From contig CAJNDS010002274.1 of NCBI GenBank assembly GCA_905221605.1, positions 124,001 through 188,000 of the forward strand: 64,000 nt of DNA. The letters are read 5' to 3'. Source of the DNA: Symbiodinium natans. Taxonomy: Eukaryota > Sar > Dinophyceae > Suessiales > Symbiodiniaceae. This document shows positions 32,341-41,447 of the stretch, piece by piece. The notes beneath the pieces are model-generated. The model had not been told where the DNA came from. It made no database searches and worked only from the letters and a program-made list of their open reading frames with translations. The position numbers and the translations under genes were made by a program. Position 1 is the first letter of the stretch, and the number at the start of each line of letters is the position of its first letter.

Positions 32341-32960
32341 GGGAGCTCGAAGCAAGCAGCTGAGAGGCTCTAAACCCCTTAAACTGGCCCATGGGAGCTC
32401 GAAGCAAGCAGTTGAGAGGCTCTAACCGTCTTAAACTGGCCTCTGGGAGCTCGAAGCAAGCAGTTGAGAGGCTCTAAACCCCTTAAACTGGCCTCTGGGA
32501 GCTCGAAGCAAGCAGTTGAGAGGCTCTAACCCCCTTAAACTGGCCTCTGGGAGCTCGAAGCAAGCAGTTGAGAGGCTCCAAAACCTTAAACTGGCCCCTG
32601 GGAGCTCGAAGCAAGCAGTTGAGAGGCTCTAATCCCTTAAACTGGCCCCTGGGAGCTCGCAGCAAAAGTTGAGAGGGTCAAAAAATCTTAAACTTAGATT
32701 TTGAAGCTCGAAGCAAAAGTTGAGAGGGTCAAAAAATCTTAAACTTAGATTTTGAAGCTCGAAGCAAAAGTTGAGAGGGTCAAAAAATCTTAAACTTAGA
32801 TTTTGAAGCTCGAAGCAAAAGTTGAGAGGGTCAAAAAAACTTAAACTTAGATTTTGAAGCCCGAAGCAAAAGTTGAGAGGGTCAAAAATCTTAAACTTAG
32901 ATTTTGAAGCTCGAAGCAAAAGTTGAGAGGCTCAAAACCTTAAACTTTAGATTATGCTGA
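32341..32960 (+). repeat. Two adjacent ~52-bp tandem arrays
   Basis: First array (about 32341-32670): units with GGGAGCTCGAAGCAAGCAG, TTGAGAGGCTCTAA and CTTAAACTGGCC. Second array (about 32670-32960): related units with GCTCGAAGCAAAAGTTGAGA, GGGTCAAAAAATC and TTAAACTTAGATTTTGA. Both derive from one ancestral unit, with a sharp changeover. Repetitive minus-strand peptides across them are artefacts of the period. Confidence 0.9.
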
Positions 32961-33404
32961 GCCCTCACACTCAAACGGGTCCTTCGAGATGACAGTCACG
33001 AACTGCTTGTGATGCTGCTGTGCGACCTGGCGCGTCAACAAAAAAAAATGGATTCAATCGAGCCTTGCTGCATTCTTGCGGGTGTACCGTGCAGAGCGTT
33101 CAGCCAGGTTCGCCCCCTGTCCGGATGATACGTTTTGATTCATGCTGCAAGCACACCCTTTTTGTGACACACAAAGCTTGCGTAGCGTTTACCGTCATTT
33201 AACACCCATCGGGAATGCGACATAGCTACGATGTGCACGAAGCATTTCGGCTGAGATCGTGCCCTGTATGTGGCACTCAAAGCCAGAGCTGTATCTGTAT
33301 CTCCGTGAAAGGCACGGCTGGAAAAGCAAAGAGTGGCCTGCACATTTCAAACGCCAACTGTTTGCCTCAACTTTGTACAGGAGCCAAGGCTCAGAACTAC
33401 AGCA

Positions 33405-33660
33405 TGGGTGCATTTGCCCCCCCACCTCCCAACACTTTGTGATGTGAAGGCGTTTACAGTGGCTGTGCTGGGCAAAAACGTGCAATCAATTTGCCCCCCC
33501 ACCTCCCAACACTTTGTGATGTGAAGGCGTTTACGGTGGCTGTGCTAGGCAGAGGAATGCAGAAGAGAACCCCAAGCATGCAGCCTGTCCATCGCTGCGC
33601 ATTCTTTGTGCAACGATGCCCCCCTACCATCCAACAGAATTGGAGTTTACGTGGCTGTGC
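33405..33660 (+). repeat. Direct duplication of about 80 bp plus a third diverged copy
   Basis: Two near-identical copies contain TTTGCCCCCCCACCTCCCAA, CACTTTGTGATGTGAAGGCG and GTGGCTGTGCT (starting near 33412 and 33490). A weaker third copy starts near 33618 (CCCCCCTACCATCCAACA). The stretch 32961-33404 between the arrays shows no recognisable gene. Confidence 0.8.
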
Positions 33661-33706
33661 TAGGCATCTGCGGCTGCTGACGCAAGCTAGTTCACAACAA
33701 ATGGCG

Positions 33707-36700
33707 CTATGTGGCATTCTTCGCAACTGGCAAGTACCGGCATAGCCCCCCAGAAAAAGAACTAGGTCGTCGGACGCAGCCAAGATCTGTAACCTCAAGG
33801 CCTGGGCACATGCCGTGATAGCGGCATCTACCGAACAAACCTGTAGCCTCAGAAGTCTGTGCTATCTTTGTGCTAAACTCGTATTCGAATGTCAGAGTTA
33901 CAACATCACGCCGATGGTTTCTGAGGCACAGGCACAAACTCAGAAGCGGAGTCACTCGGAAAAACGGATTGTACTGCTTCGCCAACGCCGCGGAAGCCTG
34001 TGCCAAATCATTCTCTTTCACTCTCACGCGCAAAGCACCCGAGCCACCCGTCTTGGACTTCATGATGTAGACGCGCCCTTTCTGACCCTGAGAAAGTGCA
34101 CCACGACTCTCTTCCTTCAAACCAGCCGTGGCACACATCTTCATAACCTGGTCGGGAGTCGTGCCACCACCCAAGTACTTCGCAGCGGCCATTCTGAACT
34201 CCCAAAGACCGGATGCCACACTCCGATGAACGTCATGATCGCACTCCTCTTCCACAAAGCGCTGCAAGGTGCGGCCATCATGCTTGAGTAACTGCATGGC
34301 GCTGTCCCGCTCCACCATGCAGGGAGGGCGAGGGAGCAATCGCGTGCCTGGACTGCAAGCAGTTTGCACCGAACCGGCCAAGCCTTTGACGAGCCACAGC
34401 AGCTGCTGGTTGAAAAAGCCCCGGCAGACCCGCGGCTTCAAAGCGTCGTCCGCAAGACCTTGAAAGCCTTCTGGAAGAGCACTGTGCGTTGTAGACATCT
34501 CGAAGATGTCCAGGCGCCTCTGCAAGCCTTCATCCAAGAAGTGATTGCTGGGCGTGAAATTGGATGTCAGCCATGGCGACGCCAGCGAGATCCAACTTTC
34601 CAGCTGTTGACACAGCTGCCGGCTTGTGGCTGGTACTCCGCAATGCTCACACAGCATCTTCAGCATGTGCCCCCGCAAGCCACGGTCCGGGACTTCGCTG
34701 AACAAGACCAAGCGTTTCTTTTGGCATGCTGCAACTTGCGGAGTAGCAGCATCACCAGATCCATCAGTTCGGCCGGTTGCGTAGGACCCGTTGAGGCAGA
34801 CCGCGTACCCGTCCTGATCTCCACTCAAAAAAGTGTAGGCCAGCATGGCAACAACATCCTTAGATGAGAGGGGGGGCCCGAAGAAGTAAGGAATGACGTT
34901 CTTTTCGCACGTAGCCAGCGCCGTTGCGGTCAACGACCTCCCGAAATGTAGAACGGTCTCCCAATCCCATATGCCTCGCAACACTGCAAGAACCTCACAC
35001 TCCCTTGCAAGCGCGGTCAAGTCCTCGATGATGGTTCGCCCTAACTCCGTGTTCTCGAAGCAAGCACTCTTCTGATTGCAGTTCTCCTTAATCCAAGTCT
35101 CTATCTTCGAGAACACTCCCAGGTCATTGCTGGGCTGCCAGGGCTCAAAGGGGAACTTCACACGGAACATCTGCCGGTCTGCAGCGGTGACCTTGCGAGC
35201 TTCGCCACTTACAAAGTCAAAGATGACGCCATCATGGAAAACCATCTTCCCACGCGAGTGTTCGCCATCAAGAGGAGCCATCGGAGGCCTTGCAGCCAGC
35301 AGGGCAACCACCGGCACCACCAAGCTCTTGGCAAACTCAACGCTCTTGAGTGGAAACATGGGCTCCTGCAGGGAAAATGCAAACCGTGCTTTCAGTGGAC
35401 TAACGTCTAGCAGGGCCTAGCAAGCTGCATGGCAGGGCCCCGTGTGGTCCTGGTTGGGGAGTGCCAATCCTTTAATGACCTCAAAAATGGGCTCGAGAAT
35501 GTCGCCCTTGTCATGCAGGCGCCACACGCCAGGCCCGGGCAACCACTGCTCGATCAACTGTTTGTTGGCATCTGCTGCCGTGGGGATGTTGATGCGAAGC
35601 GACAGTACAGAGGCTGCGAGTTCACAGAAGTCTCGCGTGTTCTGCCTGGCGCGGCCCAGTGCAATGTGCTCGCGGCATGCTTTTCTGAGCCTCGCGAACT
35701 CTGTCCATGGCATAGCAGCATCACTTTGCCAACACAGCCCGGGGTACATCCGGGAAGCCATCTCCAAAGGCGCCTGCTGGATGCGCGTCTCCAGCCTGAA
35801 GCCGAAGCCCTTTGCCTTGAGCTTCTGGTTGAGGTCCTGGCACACACTGTCGGGACTGGCACACCCCCTGACGGCAACCCCGGTGTCACGAACGTACTCA
35901 ATCTGAGCGGATTTGCTGAGACCTGATGCGACCCAGTCCATGCAGGACACTTGGTACTGCAAGCGAAAAAACTCCAGAGCAGCGCCCTTACTGTCTGAGC
36001 AGTTCACGTCCAGCCAGCAAGTTACCTTCTCGTCGGTCTCGGCAAAGTGCTGGTAGACGACCTCGCGCAAGCCACAGATCTCTTTGTGAAACTTGTGCAT
36101 GTACTGCAGGGTTTCGCTCACGGGTGGCATCTGCCCAAGGGTTGCATGCAGCCACCTGGACGGGCAGGCCCCACGCAGCACCCCTTCCAAGAGTTTGTAG
36201 CCATCGCCAGGTTTCAAAGCCAACTTGTGCTCGACGTGTTCCACACTGTCATGGTAATGATCTGTGAGCTCCAGCAGGGTGGGCGGCACTGGTCCCAATT
36301 TTTTGTGCTCCAAGCCATGCCTGAGAAAGCCCAGAGCACCAGCTTCAAGTTCGAAAACACAAATGCCGAGGTCAGCCTCAAATCGGAATGCTCGGCCAAG
36401 CTCGTTCCAGCCAAATGCTTCTGCACGTACACGAGCTCAGCTTCGACTTGCTTGGGAAGCTTGCCCCATACCTTAGCAAGATTCGGAGCATTCTTGAGTT
36501 TCTTTGCGACTTGACTGTCGCCAGAGCAAGGTGCTGCAAAGTCCCTGTCGGAGGGGAGTTCTACAACGCCAGAAAGAGGCACGCCACGCAGACCTGGAGG
36601 AGCAGAGCCAACAAATCCTGCCACGGGGATCTTGCCGCGGTGAAGGCCATTCAAAGCAACTGTCCGGTCAGCAATGGATGCCAAAGCGTCGAAAAGTTTG

Positions 36701-37182
36701 GGGACAGTGCGGACTGCGTCCAAAGACAGGAACTTCACAATGTTCTGCCAATTCACGGTTTCCCAGTGGAGCTCGTACACAGGGCAACTTGTCGCCACTG
36801 AAACATCCACTTGCTGGCCCGATGCCAGGACCTGGAAATCGTCGTTGCTGACCTCCTCTTGCTGGCACAGTGCTAGGTCATGCCTGGGGGCCTGGTCCTC
36901 TGCTCGCGGACTTGTCTGCGGGCTTGTCCGCGGACTAGTCGCGAGACTTGGGGCTTCTGTTTCAGGGTTTGGGGGCAAAAAGCCAATGGCTGTATCCTTG
37001 AAGCAGGTTTGACATTTCGTGGCATCTGGCGGTGGGCCCTGAACCTTCTTGAACGAAGACTCATCCACTTCAGAGCCGTTGCACATCAAACGCTGGCCCT
37101 TAGCGATGTGAAGCAGTCCGGACCGCACGCTCTCCACAATCACTTCTTCCATGTCTGCAATCCAACTAACTCGATCTGACAA
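33707..37182 (-). CDS. Multi-exon gene related to D5-type SF3 helicase-primases
   Basis: Minus-strand coding in three blocks: 37182 (ATG, MSDRVSW) to about 36370; about 36311-35426; and 35365-33707. The block changes coincide with acceptor-like CTTTCTCAG|GC (near 36.31 kb) and TTTTCCCTGCAG|GAG (35366), so introns are likelier than frameshifts; the second intron would be 60 nt, GC-AG. Block 3 resembles D5 proteins: KMVFHDGVIFDFVSGEARKV (D5-N-like), then YFFGPPLSSKDVVAML at the Walker A position, and KKRLVLFSEVP at the Walker B position with LKMLCEHCGVPATSRQ after it. Walker A is degenerate (SKD instead of GKS/T), so ATPase activity is doubtful. The N-terminal blocks are not recognised. The true 3' end is uncertain. 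Confidence 0.45.
35366..35425 (-). other. Probable 60-nt GC-AG intron
   Basis: On the minus strand, GPCHA at the end of block 2 joins in frame to EPMFPLKSV of block 3 when a segment beginning GCTTGC and ending TTTTCCCTGCAG is removed. The acceptor is followed by G, matching the AG|G preference described in dinoflagellates. Confidence 0.45.
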
Positions 37183-37439
37183 GACAGCTCACCAAGCCAA
37201 AAGAGCTCGCCAAGCTATGTTGTTGCAGCATGGACCACACAACAAAAACTCAACACGTCAGAACACGTTGTGTGAATGGCTTCCTCGCCTCCGACTCCAA
37301 AGGAAGATGTGCCTGCAGTGACCCCCCAATCCGTCACTGGGGTTAGGGGGTTCGAGTGTAGGCAAAGTGTTGTTGGTTGAGGGGAGTGTATGGTACGGTA
37401 AGGGTTAGGGTCTATCGGGCCGAGAGGCTTATAGAGCTT

Positions 37440-37735
37440 AGAGGGCAAGTCGCGCCAGGTCAGACACGCAAGCTGTCGTGCAAAAAATCCCGGGAAACTT
37501 GTGAAATCTGAGGGCCGCGGGGGGGCGGGAAACCTGTGAAATCTGAGGGCCGCGGGGGGGCGGGAAACCTGTGAAATCTGAGGGCCGCGGGGGGCGGGAA
37601 ACTTGTGAAATCTGAGGGCCGCGGAGGGCGGGAAACTTGTGAAATTTGAGGGCCGCGGGGGGGCGGGAAACCTGTGAAAACTGAGGGCCGCGGGGGGGCG
37701 GGAAACCTGTGAAATCTGAGGGCCGTGGGGGGCGG
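37440..37735 (+). repeat. G-rich ~37-bp tandem array
   Basis: About seven copies of a unit with GGGAAACCTGTGAAATCTGA then GGGCCGCGGGGGGGC, varying in G-run length. 37183-37440 before it shows no recognised gene. Confidence 0.88.
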
Positions 37736-37820
37736 TAGGGGCTAGGGGCTAGGGGCTATAGGGGCTAGGGGCTAGGGGCTAGGGGGTAAGGGGCTAGGGG
37801 CTAGGGGCTAGAGGTAAGGG
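37736..37820 (+). repeat. (GGGGCTA)n telomere-like minisatellite
   Basis: About ten degenerate 7-bp units GGGGCTA, with a few GGTAA variants. G-rich strand orientation is plus. It resembles a variant of the heptameric telomere repeat and could form G-quadruplexes. Confidence 0.85.
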
Positions 37821-37904
37821 GCGTGGGTGGCGTGGGCGGTGAGGGCGGTGAGGGGGGGGGTCTGGGCATGCACTGGAGACCCCAGCCCCCCCGATTATCG
37901 CCTC

Positions 37905-38165
37905 GAGATGGGGGGACTTCACACGTTTCACGGGCCTCCGGGCGCAGGGACTTCACACGTTTCACGGGCCTCCGGGCGCAGGGACTTCACACGTTTCACG
38001 GGCCTCCGGGCGCAGGGACTTCACACGTTTCACGGGCCTCCGGGCGCAGGGACTTCACACGTTTCACGGGCCTCCGGGCGCAGGGACTTCACACGTTTCA
38101 CGGGCCTCCGGGCGCAGGGACTTCACACGTTTCACGGGCCTCCGGGCGCAGGGACTTCACACCTT
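37905..38165 (+). repeat. 34-bp tandem array
   Basis: Seven or so near-perfect copies of a 34-bp unit (GGGACTTCACACGTTTCACG then GGCCTCCGGGCGCA). Because the period is not a multiple of three, the same peptide repeat appears in several frames; these are artefacts. Confidence 0.92.
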
Positions 38166-39253
38166 TACCCGAAACAGTTCAACGGCCGCGGCAGCAGTGC
38201 GGGACCCTACCCCCCTAACAAGCACAGAAGTCGGGCAAGCACTCAACTCACCAGGGACCCCCCTTAAAGGCCCTTCACTCGCCAGGGACCCCCTTAGAGG
38301 CCCTTCGCCAGGGACCCTTAGAGGCCCTTCACTGCCTTCCTAAAAGCGGCACGTGCAGAGAACTAACAGACCAGTAACCCCCACACAGGACCCTCAACGA
38401 CAACAGAACCCCAACATCTGACATCAACCCCTCGATCCCGCAAGCGGAGACTGCTGCAAACACTCACAGGCCCCCGCTCTGCAATCAGAAAGTGGCCAGG
38501 ACGAATGTGGTTCCTGAAGCACTTCAAAGGGCACACGTAAAGCAGGAAGCTCTCCAGAACGGCACGGGTCACTGCAGCATGCGTCGAATCACTCAAAGCT
38601 CAGGAAGTCTGGCTCACAAAAAGTAGACCCTCACGATCTGCAAAGACTGCTCAGAGGACCCGACCCCGAGCAAATGATGAATACGACGGCTTTTGGACCT
38701 AAGCAAAGTAAGGGTTGGGCACACACAGCGCTTGCCAAAAGCCTAAGAAGCTCACGAACAAACCGGAAGATGGCGATGATGAGGCGGAGACCTGGGCAAG
38801 ACGACGGGGGAGGGGTCTACATGACACAGGGAAGTCTGGGCGTTCGCACAGCAAGTTGGGAGATCAGACGTTCGGGGCTGCATCCTAAACATCCCAACCC
38901 CTCCTGAAGACCCTAAACCGCCAACCACGCACCTCAAGTCACTGCGGGCCGCTGGCTTGCACTACCCCGTGTCAGGATTGCGTGTTTGCTGCCCTCCTCA
39001 GATGTGGTAGCTGTTGCTCTGACCCCCTCTTCGGAATCAAAATGTGGTTATCTGCTACCCGTCGTTGTTACAACAGGCTCATATCCTAGGCACAACATGA
39101 AAAACAAGCCAACAAAGCTCCAGCAAAAACACGCGTGCCATGCCAAAAAGCATCCCAAGTCTGCAACACCTGTCGCTTGTAACTGCAAACAACGAACGAT
39201 GCGAAACCCACCACTCTTTTCACTCCACCTTCCCATCGCGCACGATCTATCGC
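38166..39253. other. No gene recognised; GGACCC/GAGGCCCTTC motifs
   Basis: 38250-38340 carries repeated CAGGGACCC and TTAGAGGCCCTTCACTGCC-like motifs that recur at 61.66-62.12 kb. The rest has short unconvincing frames only. Confidence 0.4.
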
Positions 39254-40251
39254 TCAACCGGTGTGAGATGCACCTGGCAAAAGCGGTGCACTCGCTGCGT
39301 TTGACGTTGCGGGCCGCATCAGGGTGGGGAAGAACCGCTCCAAAGAGCGCGAACTAGCTTGCCGAAACTCACCGGTGCAAATCAGAAGGAGCGCGAATTT
39401 TTTGTACAAGTTGGCGGCTGCCCCGGTGATGATCCCCATACAGACATCTTCGGAGAAGAACCGCTGATGTAGAGCTAGCAAGCCGAACGCGAGGAGAAAG
39501 AAAGCAAAGCCCCACTCGATGATGTCTTCGTGCTCCTCATGACAAATCTTCGGGAGCAAATCCGCTCCTGTGAGGACAAATGTTGCCAGCAGTGCCCTGA
39601 ATGCCGGCACATCACCATCATCGTAGCAATCGACTGTGATCACGACATACACCGCAACCGACAAGAACAGCACGAGGCACCGGCATAATACCGCCATGTC
39701 GCCGGAGCAGTCTTTCAGCCAAGTCGTCACCGGGACGTCCGGGTAGCCCAAATAGAGCGGGTGGTCTTCGTCCCTGCCGCCATCGATGTCTGCAACCGGC
39801 TTCCCCGGCTTCAATGCCTCGCAGAAGGAACGATGCCGAACAAAGGAGCACCAACCCAAACCAAACTTCTGGAGACAAGAACCTCAACCTACAACAAGAA
39901 CAGTTCGCCCTCACAACCTACCCACTGAGAACCCAATTACAGGAAGCCATGTGCGGCAAGTGGAACATGCCCAACATCACCGGGCACCTACAACTCACTC
40001 ATAGTCTACCATGTCGCGCACATTCCCTTTACACGGAACTTGGAAACAACAAAACAATTGCAACGACTCCTCTCCTCGGCTGTCGTCTCCGACTGGTAGA
40101 GCTGGAGTTGGACAAGATCCACATTGTTAAGCAGGGATTTCGCCTTCTCCTTGACCATCTCGATGAGGTCACTGACGTCCTGTAGACCTGTCGTGGGCAA
40201 CTTGAGGGTTGTCTTGCCACCTTTGACTTTCACCCAAATTGACGCGGCCAT
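39254..40251 (-). CDS. Two-exon gene: ubiquitin-like (Crinkler-header-like) N-terminus plus membrane segments
   Basis: Exon 1 runs from ATG 40251 (MAASIWVKVKGGKTTLKL) to about 40075 and encodes a beta-grasp-like segment (DVSDLIEMVKEKAKSLL, VDLVQLQLYQ). Exon 2 resumes near 39817 after acceptor TTCCTTCTGCGAG|GCA with ALKPGKPVADIDGG, then DHPLYLGYPDV, the close typical of Crinkler N-terminal headers. It then has about four hydrophobic segments (LCRCLVLFLSVAVYVVI, ALLATFVLTGADLL, WGFAFFLLAFGLLAL, ITGAAANLYKKFALLLI). The intron would be about 257 nt with a GA donor. A host membrane protein is the simplest reading; function is unknown. It ends just left of the viral block and is on the opposite strand. 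Confidence 0.45.
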
Positions 40252-40329
40252 GGAGCGAGGGAAGTAAGAAGCTAAGAACGACGCTAAGAACTGAGCACCC
40301 TTGAAGCAAATTTCGCACTGGCCAAACAA

Positions 40330-40757
40330 CTATCGAGAATTGAAGGGCTCAAAGATTTTACGAGTTCACGCTGGGGTCCTCGCCTCCGAACTTCGCAAGT
40401 CACGGTCACATGTGGGCCGCTTCAGTCCTCAAAATTCTCACGCTCCGCTGCTGTTCCTGAAAATATCATAAACAAAATCCTTGCACGACGCAAAAAACGT
40501 GCCGGAACTCATGACAGTCCGTAAAAAGGGTTTCCACAGTCACGTCAACATGCCAAATATTTCATGCGAAAAAATTGCAACGCTGCAAAAGCATCCGCGC
40601 CAAGCATCCCCAATCGCTCTGACGGACGTGCTTTGATTGGCCAGCCCTAAACCCTTTAGGCCCTGTGGTGCCACAAGGCCCTTCCAGCCCAGTTCCCCTG
40701 CGCTTGTGCTCGGACCATGGAAAATGCCCGCCCCCTACTATAAAACCGCCACCAAAA
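40330..40757. other. Left margin of the viral block; ends with a TATA-like box
   Basis: No gene recognised. It probably contains the left end of the integrated virus, but I could not find an inverted repeat matching the right side by eye. TACTATAAAACC at 40736-40747 is a TATA-like element 11-20 bp before the first viral ATG. Confidence 0.4.
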
Positions 40758-41324
40758 ATGCAAACTCTAGCCAACATTGTCGTGGACAAAGCGGCGCGCC
40801 TTGCGAACGGCAGCACCATCCTGCCCGTCAAAACTCTCACAGGCCCCCTCACCTGGATGTCTGAAAACTACCTGCGTGTGTTGTGGAAGCCCACCCCCCA
40901 CCCAGAAGCCCGCGACCCAAAGCGCGCCACCATCTCTTTGGAAATCGACCCCGAAACCAAACAGCATTTCGAAAACTTGGAAGCTGAAGTGCAAAAGCAA
41001 ATTCCGAGCCAACCCCTGCCCAACGGCAAATACCTGACTAGCTACGAGCTACGAGACAGATGGTGCTCATGTCTAAAGCAGACGCAACGCGGCATCGAGT
41101 ACCTGAAGGCCAAAATTGACTTCGGAAAAGCGCGCTTTTTCGAAGATTTCCAGCCGACCAAGGCCACGCCCGAAGAGCTCGAAAACAGGATCGTGCGCGT
41201 GGTAGTCCGGGTCCGGCTAGTCTGGGTGGCACCCGCCCAGGTGGGCCTGTCCTTGGAAATTTCCGACGTCATGCTGGGGCCGAAGGCTGAGGACGACCTC
41301 TCATGCCCTTTTACGGCCGCCTAA
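40758..41324 (+). CDS. PLV protein 1, possible ssDNA-binding/replication accessory protein
   Basis: A 188-residue protein from ATG at 40758; an upstream GTG-initiated extension is rejected because it crosses the TATA-like box. The body has LTWMSENYLRVLWKP, a charged middle, LPNGKYLTSYELRDRW, and a strand-rich end (IVRVVVRVRLVWVAPAQVGL, LEISDVML). The C-terminal pattern recalls small beta-rich proteins of unknown function in large DNA viruses and PLVs that are suspected DNA-binding proteins. It is directly followed by the polymerase gene, which fits a replication role. The family assignment is tentative. Confidence 0.55.
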   Translation: MQTLANIVVDKAARLANGSTILPVKTLTGPLTWMSENYLRVLWKPTPHPEARDPKRATISLEIDPETKQHFENLEAEVQKQIPSQPLPNGKYLTSYELRDRWCSCLKQTQRGIEYLKAKIDFGKARFFEDFQPTKATPEELENRIVRVVVRVRLVWVAPAQVGLSLEISDVMLGPKAEDDLSCPFTAA

Positions 41325-41447
41325 ACCTAAAAAAAAGCAACAAGAAGGCCCCGAGACACCAACCGAAGCTCGACGGACCAGCCCCCCCTGCTTGGTCCGC
41401 CCATTTTTTTGCCGCCGCTTGAAGCAAAACCCACACGCACGGAAAAC

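Noticed and set aside
37186-37205. Second spliced-leader relict upstream of the D5-like gene
   Set aside because: The minus strand reads TTTTGGCTTGG; only 8 nt match the leader and the key CAAG end is lost.
37321-37360. tRNA-like GGTTCGA element
   Set aside because: No acceptor stem, D-arm or anticodon arm can be drawn around it.
37823-38267. Repeated GTSHVSRASGRRDFTRF-type peptides
   Set aside because: A 34-bp tandem array read in successive frames.
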